NCBI GenBank assembly: GCA_013396915.1
Contig: VWZL01000166.1
Location: 1,732,779-1,796,778, forward strand
Length of the DNA stretch: 64,000 nucleotides
From: Stercorarius parasiticus
Taxonomy: Eukaryota; Chordata; Aves; Charadriiformes; Stercorariidae
Direction: 5' to 3'
How positions within the stretch are numbered: the first letter of the stretch is position 1; the number at the start of each line of letters is the position of its first letter. The notes beneath the pieces are model-generated. The model worked only from the letters and a program-made list of their open reading frames with translations. It was not told the DNA's origin and searched no databases. This document shows, piece after piece, positions 1 to 10,993 of the stretch. Position numbers and translations under genes: made by a program.

Positions 1-2239
1 AGCAAAGAAAATTAACTCATTTAAATTCACCCATCTGTTCTGGCCAACCATTTATGAGTAATTCTCAACATTTCAGTCACCTGAAAAAAAGACAGTGAGT
101 TCTAGGCACAAAGACTTCAGAAGCAGTTAATATTCAGGATCACAGATGATTAAACCATACAGTGTTTCATTCTTTCAGTGAGCTTTGTTTCTCGCCTGGC
201 TTCCTGGCTGCTTTTTGTCTCTCGCATTTCTCTCCCATTTCTGGCAGATGAAGTGGAGGTGGAGAAGAGAAGGGAGGAAAGTTCTTGGGTAGTGTAAGGA
301 TTACAGTAATTTCCAATCCTTCAGCAAGGAAGAGCTTGCTCAGCGAACTGATGACCTAATGCTGCTACCTACTCCTCCACCCCACTTTATTATCTACGTT
401 ATTATTTTTTTTTTTAAACTTGCATTTACAAGTGTTTACAATTATAAAATTATACAACCCAGGGGCACAGTTTACTACATTTATCTCCTTTCTGCCCCCA
501 AATCCACAGGGAAGATACCTCCCACCCACACATTTCCTCCACCTTCTTGTTGTTGCTGTGGGCAATTTCAAACAGAAAACTGCAATTCAGAGATCCTCAA
601 TCATGCACCTACAGGTCATTGACATGTGGTTCACACCCAAGCCTGATGTGAATGTAGATGCCGCCCACCGAAAGGACAGTTATGCCACGGATAACAAATC
701 ATCCCAACTCCCTAAATTAAACAACAGTATTAGCACAGGGACAAGCTTACTTTCAAAGTATTCTTGATATTCTGCCTGATTACCTGCCCTTGTTCAAAAC
801 AAAGGGAGAACTGTCCTTGCATGGCTCTACTTATGTTTCCTTTCAGTGTTCTGAAATAAGAGCTGTTTAAGATCTTGCATTTTGTTTTCAATCAGAAAGG
901 TCGCCTGGATTGGGTGGTGAAACAAGTCTGTACACTTTTTTAAATAAGGAGAAAGGGAAAGAGATGTGACAAGGGGAAGGAGGGAAAGGAAATCTTCATT
1001 TTTAAATTAGAAAAAGTCTCAGAGAAGTTATGGAAAAAGCATAATTAGCGAAAGAACAAAACTCTTAAGAGCCTACAGAATCTAATTCTCTCTTGAGCAC
1101 TAGAAAACACAAAAATGGAAAGTGATGACTACTTACATATAATATGTAGGATACAATCCTTCGAAGTACCAGCAATGCTTTTTGGCTTCTATACACTACA
1201 ACAGAAAGAAAAGTATGGTATTAATATTTACGTAGGACAATGTACAATTATAAACACAAGCATAAAGCATTTATAAATACTGTGACATTGAGCAATTAGT
1301 AAAGGTTTATATTCCCAAAGATTTCCCAATCTTGATACACACAGCAACTGGGAAGTCAGTTCACGTGAATGGCAGTGTGCCCTGCCAGGGTTCACATCCC
1401 TCATGCAGGACTTCGTCTGTGGGGCCCCACAGCTCCCCACGATACACGAACAAAGTCAGTACATTCGATGCAGGCACAGGATCCAACTGCACACGTTCCC
1501 TGGCAGAACTGCTGTTTTTAAAAGATCAACAAAGAACTTAAGAGCCCATCATGGTTGTAGTCACTTAAGAGACCTCCAAGGCATAACCGGTTTGATGACA
1601 CCGTGCATATGACTACCAGTAAATTCAGTAACTGCAGGGAATTATTCACCTTTCTGTAAGCCTCTGGCATGCAGAGCCAGGCTCGGAAAGGAGCAGAACG
1701 GTGAACCCATCCGTCCCATCTCCTCTTCCTACAGCTTGGAAATATCTCAAGTGTTCATTAAAGTACCGGGGAAAGGAAACTGCTTTCTGCAGCCCAGGGG
1801 TATTGTTCTCTTTTGCAGATTGCCAGCGTATCCTTGTTAAAGGATGGTGACAGGCCGTTTCTCAGCGTGTGTGTGCAGGCAACGTGGGAAGCGCACATCG
1901 TTACAAGCACTGCCAGAGTACAGACGGCCGCTCAGAACAATAGTGGTGCTTAAAAAAGAAAACCAGATGTCAAGCCCAAACTCTATATACAACGCACAAA
2001 ATATTTCTGCGTATCCCGCTGACATCGCTAGCATAAAATGCCGTCTTCACTGCAGACATAGCTCCAGGAGCTCCACCACAAGCTGCATTATCCGATCACA
2101 CGCAGCCAGGGCATTGTGGGACATCCTCCACAGAGCACCGAGGAATATCTTGCTGGGGTTTTAGCAACAATTCTTTCTGCTGCTCACACCTGACACCCGA
2201 TGCCGGAGAGCCCTTGGCACACCGGTGGTGCTTGGATCA
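1..2239. other. AT-rich non-coding stretch
   Basis: I see no gene here. The open frames on both strands are short, overlap one another in conflicting frames and have no recognisable domain. There is a T run at about 407-416. No CR1-type 3' end or other repeat family was recognised. By position this would be deep intronic or downstream sequence of the minus-strand gene proposed to start near 43.85 kb, but that is inference only. Confidence 0.6.
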
Positions 2240-2480
2240 TCCTTCATGTTCACTTGGCAGCTCACCTTTTAATAATAGCTCGTATAAGTTTATTAGCCTC
2301 CCCGAATCCCAGAATACTACATGAATCCAGTTAAGACAAAGACAAAGTGGTTTTAGATGCCCGACTCTCACTCCTCATGAATAAGAAAGGCTGCAAGCTC
2401 TTTAATGAGCATCTGATGAGCTAAATCACAGACAGATCAATTACAGCCCATGAAGACAAACCGCTATGGATTAAAATGTT
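2240..2480. promoter_or_regulatory. Candidate conserved non-coding element
   Basis: This stretch lacks open frames and simple repeats and has the texture of a vertebrate enhancer: clustered homeodomain-type TAAT/ATTA cores, such as TTTAATGAGC near 2401 and TCAATTACAG near 2438, among non-repetitive, moderately GC sequence. Nothing in one sequence can prove conservation. It is listed because it stands out from the lower-complexity DNA around it. It could equally be ordinary unique intronic sequence. Confidence 0.25.
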
Positions 2481-3881
2481 AAGAGCGATACAGGAGATGG
2501 GGGGAGGAGGAGAAGACACTTTTGATGCATGTGATCAGGCCTTTCCACTAATACAACAGGCTCACACCAGTCTTCAAGATGTGCAAGCTTTAGCTTCTGT
2601 TGAAAGGACCAGAGCTTTTTCCTTGGGATAAATACAACGGAAGTCTCATTCCCCTCTCAAATCGATGCCACAGTCAAGGCAGTATATGCAGGAGGGCTCA
2701 TAGCTGCTGCTGGAGCAAGTGGTGTTCAATCTCCACATTTGCCCTATTCTCCCCTTCCNTCAACTTTGTAACCCTTCCTTCTGAATCTTTTCATGAGCTT
2801 GCCATTTCCTCTTATTCTAAAATTTGAAATATGCCAAGTTACTCTCCGTAACATTCTGCAAACATATATGCGTTGTAGACCCAGCAGGTCTGCCGCCGAG
2901 CCAGTGAAAAACACTTTGGCTCTTTGCCTTTGAAGGCTGCAGATAAGCAGGCCCTGGCTAAAATCCCGCTGCCTGCAGGTCGATCCCTCAGGAAGCCCCA
3001 TTTCAGAGTCCAGCTTGGGGTGTGTACACCGTTAAATGTTTTTCCTTCCTGCTTCTCAACCAACATGAGTCACTGTTTACCTCAATAGCCTTAAAGCCTT
3101 CATCAGACTCAAGCATTTTAATTGATGTTTTCCCAGCAACGCTTCTGTGCACGTGGAGCCTGCATACCCTTTACAACTGTGAAGGAGACATTTATATTCA
3201 GCACTCACTCTGTTCACCCTCCTCCCAGTATTTCAATCCACTTTACAAGTTCTGAAATGAGTTGGGAAGATTCCTCCCTCCCACATCTCCCAAGCTGTAA
3301 GATTTCTGTTTCTGCCTTTTAACAAATCTCTGTTTCAGACAGCCAATATGCTTACTGCTGTCACAAAAAAAGGCTCCAGCCTAGGAAAGTTTTGCAAGTA
3401 ACTAGTTTACAGGGCTTAGATACCTGCACTAAAAATCCTTTGGTGCCCAGACTTTGCTTTTATATGGGCCCTGGAACAGCAGGTAACAGTCCCAGTTCTG
3501 CCTTTTTTTAATATCACAGCGCTATGAATACTGCATAGGAGAGTTGTTCAGCTCTCCTACACAGGCATCAGGCAAACAAGCAAGTGGACCTCAAATGTGA
3601 GCAGCACAGCTGAATCCAATACACATGATATGTCAAACTAATTTACACATACAGGGTGAACCACCACAGTTCCTGCTCAGTTAAAACTCCCACCAATCTC
3701 CATGGCAACTTTACGCCAGTAAATCCTGACATAAAGCAGGTGGCTACTAACCACCACCTCTACTGCTGGTTAGCAGACCTCGCAGGAATTCACTGCTAAG
3801 AATAAGATGAGAATGTCATTGCCTCTAAGCCTCTTTAGCACTCAGGTATCAGAGAGATGAACAGGGTAGTCAAGGCACGGA
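2481..3881. other. Non-coding stretch with one ambiguous base
   Basis: No gene is seen. A single N at 2759 interrupts a pyrimidine-rich run and is either a base-call ambiguity or a one-base contig join. Elsewhere in this window single Ns mark contig joins. The rest is unique-looking AT-rich sequence with short chance ORFs. Confidence 0.5.
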
Positions 3882-4136
3882 TTAGTTCTTCCCATCCCAC
3901 ACACATCCTCTGAAGCAGGCTATGATCATCTGTCTCTTGCCAAGATCCAACTTATTCTTCCAAGTGGTACTGGCCTCTTTGTTAAGCTGGTGGAGAGCCA
4001 CACAAGCGTGAGAGGGGACATACACCATCAGCATGAGGCTCTCATCCTCACAAAGCCTTTGGAGGATGATGTCCTTGTAGTTTTTTGAGACTATTAAACC
4101 CTCAAGAGACTGCAGCTGGCAGCAACTCATTGTAGT
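3882..4136 (-). other. Coding-like segment after a good 3' splice site
   Basis: On the minus strand a pyrimidine-rich run ending in GTCTGTTTTGCAG (AG at 4138-4137) leads into a frame open for about 84 codons to a TAA at 3884-3882. The codons look protein-like: third positions are clearly richer in G and C than the surrounding AT-rich DNA, with many AAG, CTG, ATC and GAG codons. The peptide has mixed charge, ends in a Trp/Cys-containing segment, and I do not recognise it. No good donor precedes the stop, so it could be a terminal exon, an exon of a non-coding transcript, or a decayed retrocopy. What is seen is the acceptor and the codon bias; that it is an exon is inference. Confidence 0.25.
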
Positions 4137-4151
4137 CTGCAAAACAGACAC

Positions 4152-5714
4152 AAAAAGGAAGATTACTCATATTACTGCAATACAAAAGGACCTCAGACAT
4201 CAGGGTTAGTGCCTGCTCCAGTAGCTCCTGTACAAAGACAAGCTGTATCTTAGAGTTTCTAACAAGCGTTTGTTCATGTCTTTGAAAAGCCACTCACACA
4301 TTCACTAATAGCAAAAAAAGCATGTTTATGGTTTTTCAACCAAGGTTAGGTACGGCCCTGCTGATACTTTCAACTTTTCTAGAAGGACTCTGCACATTCT
4401 GCTTATAAAATTCCTCCTTTAACAATTTGCCACAGCTATAAAATATAAATACAGGAATACACTCATTTTTGAAATGATGCAGGTCTAATTGGGTGTGCAT
4501 ATGTAATCTTTAGAGAACTAATGGTATGTGAATTAGCCAGATGCTTGAATACGTTCCTTAAGATTGAGTATTGAGAATGAGAAAAAACACAAGGCTTGGG
4601 TTGTTGTTTGTTTGTTTGTTAAATAAATCAGCATCTGTCTTGTAGCCTGTTTTCTTTGACAGACTGTAATGCGAACTGCAAGCCATCCTTTTCTGTGGCC
4701 TCTAAATTCATTCAGATTTCCTTTAAAAAAGGAAACGTGCTTCCTGCCACAGATTGAACTTGCAAATGTTACTGCTGCTAGTAAGAACGATGAGAAAGAG
4801 AAGTTACTAAAACATTAACCAAAGACTGCTTTTGATCACACCATAAAATACAGAATACGAGTACATATGTATGCACATGGTGTGGGGGAAGACAGAGCAG
4901 GCAGCCTGCTCACTGAATGTCGGATGGTACTCTACAGATCATTAGCTATGCTTTGCAGGATTCGCAGAAATACTATTTCTAGCAGGAATATCCTCCACGT
5001 TGCACATCATTATCTTTCAGTCCACAGGTTAAGAAAAAGAAAACAGATCTGATCAATTAATTACTCTTTGCAATCAAGGGAGTGGTGGATTCATGCCCAG
5101 TCCTTTTATTGGAGGTTTGAAAATTAATAATAAAAAAGTAAAAAACAATTATAACCCCATCTGCAGATAGTAAATACTTTCTAGTATGAGTACAGCCCAT
5201 TTTTGTTACAAGTACCAATGAAAAAGGCAGCCTGCTGTGGACAGATTTGTTTGTGGAGGGCAGGGGGAGGGTGATTGTTATCTGTATGCTGAAGGGACAT
5301 TCAGAACGAGTTTGTGACATCTGCTCAAAGCTAGATTCTGTAGGAGGTACAGGTCTGCTATCGATCACAAAGTCAATGAAACCCTATCAGTTAGCAGCAA
5401 CTGAGGGTGAGGCTCTTTCTTTTTAACCAGACAAAAAGCGAGATGCTACACACAATTTCCATTATGTATTACAGTTATAAAGTCCAAATAGGCAGATTCA
5501 GAAAGAAAAAAGCAGGTATTTAACAGCGTGACCTGCCATACTGATATGACAGAAATGGCTCCTAGTATTCTGGGATGACCCACTTAGTGGCTGTTACCTC
5601 CCATTCAGCTGGGTATATGCTATATGTTAGTATGGTGCAAGTTGATCCAAATGTCATTCTTGTGGCTACAGCCTCATAGGCTATGCTAGATGAACAGGAC
5701 GAAAGAGTTAGAAG
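4152..5714. other. AT-rich non-coding stretch with a GTTT microsatellite
   Basis: No gene is seen. A short (GTTT)n tract lies at about 4605-4620. The remainder is unique-looking AT-rich sequence. The last part, from about 5545, may be flank or strongly diverged 5' sequence of the CR1 element that follows, but I could not align it to CR1 with confidence. Confidence 0.5.
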
Positions 5715-6186
5715 CATCAAAGACATGGAACAAGACCTAATCATGACTTCAGTCCAGCAGAGGGCTACAAAGATGATCAAGGGACTGAAACATCTCTCTT
5801 ATGAGGAAAGGCTGAGACCTGGGTCTTAGCCTGGAGAAGAGAACGCTGAGAGGGGATCTCATCAATGCTTATAAATATCTCAAGGACAGGTATCAAGAGG
5901 ATGGGGCTAGACTCTTTTCAGCAACAGGACAAGGGACAATGGGCACAAGCTAGAACACAGGAAATTCCATCTGAACATAAGGAAAAAAACTTCTTTGAGT
6001 GTCACAGAGCATTGTAACAGGCTGACCAGAGAGGTTGTGGAGTTTCCTTCTCTGGAGTTATTCAAAACCTACCTGGATGCGTTCCTCTCCAGGCTGCTCT
6101 AGGTGAACCTGCTTTGGCAGGGGGGTGGACTTGATGATCTCTGAAGGTCCTTTCCAACCCCTACCATTCTGTGATTCTGCGATTTC
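5715..6186 (+). mobile_element. CR1 LINE, 5'-truncated 3' fragment
   Basis: This is a non-LTR retrotransposon remnant of the avian Chicken Repeat 1 family. Three parts match the CR1 3' region as I know it: the segment at about 5750-5850 (AAGATGATCAAGGGACTG, then an A/G-rich GAGGAAAGGCTGAGA motif), the middle part with its TAAGGAAAAAAACTTCTTTG stretch, and the tail GGTCCTTTCCAACCCCTACC followed by ATTCTGTGATTCTGCG, the short octamer-type repeat that ends CR1. It is in plus orientation. The frame is broken by stops, so it is inactive. The 5' boundary is approximate, since CR1 copies are normally truncated at variable points. Confidence 0.93.
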
Positions 6187-7536
6187 TGAGCATCACACAA
6201 TCCTATTCCAACATACACCAAGAACGCTGTATTCCACACAGCTAGATCAAACTAATAACGGAGGAAATTGGAAGGACAACACCTTTCTGACCATATGGCT
6301 CCACAGCATGAGAAAAACAACTGGCTACGCCCGCTGCCTTTGTTACAGAAAGCCTCTTGCAAAACTCACATGCTCATATCTCTCCCAGTTTTAATGGTAC
6401 CTGGCAAGTACTTGATGCAGCCCAGACAAAAGGATGGGACAGTCTACAGTGCAACTCCAGATTAAATAATCAGTTCCAGAAGGCACATTATTAGCTAGGA
6501 ATCACAATGTTTTATAGGATCTGACCTTTAAAATTGTATCAGTTTTCAGAATACTATCCATTTCAGTGCCTAGACAAGAGCTGAAAGCATCATGAGATAC
6601 AAGGTACTCATTAGATGTGGCGCACTGAAATCAGGACTTCTGCATGCTGCAAGTTTGAAAGATTGGATTTGCAGAGACAAGAATATGAGCATACTGCTCT
6701 TCCATAGCAAAGGGCAAAATATCATCCATTAGAGTTAAGAGACAACACATACTGAAACTGAAAATTGCAACCTAAGGGTGAAAACAATTTACTACGGAAA
6801 ATACATTTTGCTTTAGTCCTGTCTGAATCCATCAAAATTCATCCTGATTTCTTCCCTGCTGATGCTAACAGCTGAGGGTAAAAAGCGGCCCATCTCCAAA
6901 CTATTCTAAGAAATTGAGCTTGCAAGCCATGTTAGCAGTGATTTCAACAAATACTCTTGTCACTAAAAAGAGGAGCAACTCTTACTGAAACCCAGAATTG
7001 TGTTAAGATATTTTCATTTCCCATGGTAATGAGGAAACAGCAGGAAACTCTTGTACACTAGGATGCTGATCTTCCCTTGTAACAGTAAACAGAATACTAT
7101 TCCAGATAAACAATTGTTTCATCAAGGCTAAGATCAAAGTCATATAACTCAGAGTATAAAGAATAATTTTCATATATTTCAGAAGGAGCTGCTTCTGGCC
7201 AGTCTTTCTGGCTGTTCTCTAAGAAAAAAAAGGGAATATCTCCCATATAGGATTCTTAAAAGCAGCAACTTTTACACCTTGAATTAATCAGTCTGTGTTT
7301 TGCAGCAGTAAAAAATTTCAACACAAGCAGCTAATTCTTATTAGTTCTTCTAGTGCTCAGAACACGTGCATTAATCATGATATTTTTATTTAGAATTAAT
7401 GTGGGTTTAGCATTAGATAGCCTCCCATCACAAAGCATTACTTTACATTTAGATCTATTAACCTTTCCCACAAAAGAAATACAAATATCCCTTCAGTTCT
7501 AGAATGATACAGTTTCAATTGAACACAATCCTTTCA
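6187..7536. other. AT-rich non-coding stretch
   Basis: No gene or recognised repeat is seen. Short chance ORFs overlap in conflicting frames. An A run lies near 7224-7231. It ends at the single N at 7537, where base composition changes abruptly. Confidence 0.5.
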
Positions 7537-7537
7537 N

Positions 7538-7715
7538 TCCCACCGCGCCACTGTGCGGAGCCGCTGGCCGCACTCTCCATCCAACGGCCGCGATGTAAAG
7601 GGGTTCCATGCCATAAATAGCCTATGTAAGACCTCACCCACATACGTCACCTCACTCAGCTCCCCTCTGCGTGCAGCAGTCGCACCTACTAAGTAGCTCA
7701 CGACATACGTGAGCA
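7538..7715. other. CpG-rich patch abutting a single N
   Basis: About 180 bases of high GC and CpG content begin directly after the N at 7537 and return to AT-rich DNA by about 7715. Visible elements are a CRE-like TACGTCAC at 7643-7650, a TATA-like TATTTATGG on the minus strand (7620-7612), and a 7-bp inverted repeat with a 5-base loop at 7696-7714 (GCTCACG / CGTGAGC). It could be a small regulatory element, a solo-LTR-like fragment read on the minus strand, or a misplaced contig, because single Ns mark misjoined contigs elsewhere here. I could not assign it to a repeat family and found no target-site duplication. Confidence 0.4.
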
Positions 7716-10491
7716 CTGATATGAGAAATTAATAACACTGATTGGCTACCTTGGATGGCACAACCGTATTCAATCTTCAAAATGTTTGGGAAGCCACAGT
7801 TACGGCAGTTATTGTTGTTAAGTGAAATATACAACTTGGATCTATGTCAGAATGTCAAGCCAGATGCTTATGAAAGCGCCAAGAGATCCTCAACACCAGA
7901 GAAGATTATGACTTGCTTTACATGCTTATTCCTACACCCATGAACTCAACATTTGTACAAACATAAAAGCTGGGGGCTTTTAAACCTTCCTGGGGGAACT
8001 GACCTTACATTGACAGTTCTAATGGCAGATCTGCAAGAAAGCATGAGGCAAGCTACATATTGAAAGCATTTTCACCCAAGAAAAGCAGAAGAGATTGAAC
8101 ATTCCACTGGAGTCTCTGCAGCTTCAAGGGGGTAGCAGTAGTCTTTTTTGTTTCAGCTGGAAGGAACAGATGTAACGTTTTCCCCAACTCTGCTAGAAGC
8201 GGTTGATCTATTCCAAATGGTACTGGGCAGGTTCCACAGCTCCAAAATTGAATTTAGCTTCTGCAATTATTCTGCTTCCTTTTATATGTGTATGAGAAAT
8301 AAAAGCAAGGTTATTATTTACATTCTTTACTACAGAATAAGTCGTAAGTCACCTTATGAAACAACCCATAAAGTAAGGTGTGGGGGGGGAAGGGATCATT
8401 CGTCAGAAATTGAAAGGAAGACCATGCCAAGAGTAAGCATATTCACTACTTTCACGCTCAGTCTTTTTAAAATTGAAACAAAACAAATACGAGTTTTTAC
8501 AGATAAAAGGATTTGGTGATACAAAGGTTTTACTTTTAAGCCTCTGATGAACATAGGTAACGCTTTCAGTGTCACCATCAAGACACAGATACCAAGCTTG
8601 CTTTCCTGTGACTAAGAACTGGAAGCTTGGTTCATCTCCAATCCTAACCCTAGGTAGGCACTTACTCCTCACAGGAACCGATACTATCTAGAGTACTATT
8701 AAGAGCAGAGACTAGATTTGGGTATCCCCTATTTTTAGCTAAAGCCGTGCCAGCATTCATTCTCTCTAGTTCATGCTGAACTGGCAAATTTCCCCGTTTC
8801 CTATGTACATTTCATTCTTCCGCTTTACCATCCCAAGAATGAAAACAGTCTTTAAATTACCTAGTACTTAAATCCTCAGGGGCTGCCTTTCATCTCCCAT
8901 AATAATGAAACCAAAGCAAAGAAAGACTGAGCAAAGGAAGATGGATTCAGAACTCAATTTTCTCAGTCATTTGCAGTGCAGACAAGATCGAGCCAGTAAC
9001 AGCATTGTGCTACAGATGTAAGTTAGTCAGGCTATGACAGCCCATCAAAGCTTGCAGGAGGATAGATTTCTTTGATGGTCACCAGGACTCAGGGCAGTTG
9101 CTTTGGGAGTTCCCAGGCTTTGTTCTGTTGATGTTATGCATCCCCCACGCACTCATTTGTTCCACAGAGAGAGCATGAAAAAGCTGACAGGACAGAGCGC
9201 AGCTGCATAATTACAGCAACTCTTGCTCCCCTCCCTGCTACCCTTATTTTTCATTCTTGACATTTAATCCAATGATGCACACCTTCCTCAGATTCTTTTT
9301 ATGAGAAGTCATTGGAAAACAAAATATTTGTTTATTCAACAATGACTTTTTCCTTCTCAGTTTTCTGAGATATTTATTCCAAAACTGCAAAAATCTTTTG
9401 TGCTCTGAAGTCCTGAAAACATCTGTAACACCAAAGGCAGCAACTCCTCAGTCACAAGAAACAAGATGCAGAGTCCTTGACCAATCACAGACCCAGTGCA
9501 GGGAACAAAGGAAATCGATAATCATGAAATATCATCTAAGTGCTGTTGCCCTGTAAGGTATGCAAGGCCAAGGCAAGTTCTCACCTTCAAGAGCTTATTC
9601 TAGAAACCCACCATGGTTAGTGTTAGATCGTTGTTAGGAGCATCTGTTCATTCTAAATCAGATTACACACATCACGTGTATATTAAACAAGTGAGCATCT
9701 GAATATAGTGGAGATTAAAGAGGTTACCTTGGAAACATTCTGATATTTGAAAAGCAGTTTCTAAAAAACCCTGGCAAATCAGAATCCAGATACTTCTCAA
9801 AGAAGTATCTACTTCAACACTTTGCTGGGGGAAGCTTTGTTCGTGGGTCAACTTCCATCTGCTTAACAGTGAATTAATTGTCAGATGCTTACCTATGGAT
9901 ACTTCCATTAACAGCCATCATTACTGTGTCATTCACAACCTCACAAGGCATCTCAATCTCTCAAGGGAAAAGCATAGATATATAACTCATGGTACAGGTC
10001 CAATCTGGTTTAATGACCACACTGAGACTGGAGAAACAGTTCTAAGGAAAACTTCAGTTCATTTGGTCCTAACTACCTTGAAGTAAACACCAAAACTCAC
10101 ACAGTAACACAGCAAAGGTGAATGTGGTCTGGTCTGCAAGGCTAGCTCATCAAACAGGCTTGCGTTACTGTGAATATTAGAACGCCAAAATACAATCACC
10201 TCCATGTTGCAGTCCAGAAAACAGTTTGCTTTGGGACTCAGTTCCTGGAACACTGTAAGGAGTTTATGTGTTTGGGTTCATCCAGGCTAATAATCAGGTT
10301 TTTCTGTTCTTGCACACAGTCTATTAAAGTTTCTACTGATTGGCAGCAAACACATATCTTTCTCAGGCCAAAACTCTCCTCAAACAAAGAAACAGCAGAA
10401 GAGTTTGACCAAGTGTAATTTGTATTTGTTTAATAAGTCAATTCAAGCTTTCAGGGAGATGCTCTATTGTGGCTTTTGGTCCGACACTCAC
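7716..10491. other. AT-rich non-coding stretch
   Basis: No gene is seen. An eight-G run with flanking purines lies near 8382-8389. The part around 9290-9390, with ATTTGTTTATTCAACAATGA, is unique and could be conserved, but nothing decisive is visible. Open frames are short and mutually overlapping. Confidence 0.45.
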
Positions 10492-10993
10492 CAGGTAGAC
10501 ATCGATGCCTTTTAAAATAAACTAAGAACCTAAACTCATTCCTACTGGGACACTCCAATAGACTGCCAGAGTAATAGCATATGATTACTAAATTCCAGTG
10601 AGACGAATCCAACAGCTGTACCTCACAACTACTCATTTGAGCAGGAAGAAATAGTAAGCATTTGTCCTTGGATTATTTCCCATGAAAGGGCTAGAATAGC
10701 AAATATATAGTCAACCCTTTCTGGCAAGTAATGATGCCTACTAATGGGAAAGCATTTTTCCAAATGAACTAACTTCCTACATAAGACCATAACATTTGTT
10801 TTTCTTCTATTAGGAGCTTGAATGTACCTAAACAGTAATCTCCAGTGCCCCAGTTTGTCAAATTTCAACATAATCCACCAAAAGCGTTGACAAATCCCTT
10901 CATTTAAATCAAAAGCATACCGGCATTTTTCTAAAAGGATCATTTCCTCGGTTTGAGTGATCACCTGAGTTTTTCCATATTTAAAATAGCTTC
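10492..10993 (-). other. Candidate minus-strand exon with consensus splice signals
   Basis: On the minus strand a long pyrimidine run (CTTTCTTCTCCTTCCAG, AG at 10995-10994) forms a strong 3' splice site. The sequence after it stays open for 121 codons to a TAG at 10631-10629. About 140 bases further on is a near-perfect donor (CTACCTG followed by GTGAGT, exon end 10492). The peptide is rich in aromatic and charged residues and matches no family I know; codon third positions are not clearly biased. Possible readings are an exon of an alternative or non-coding transcript, a degenerate coding exon, or coincidence of splice-like motifs in AT-rich DNA. Confidence 0.22.
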
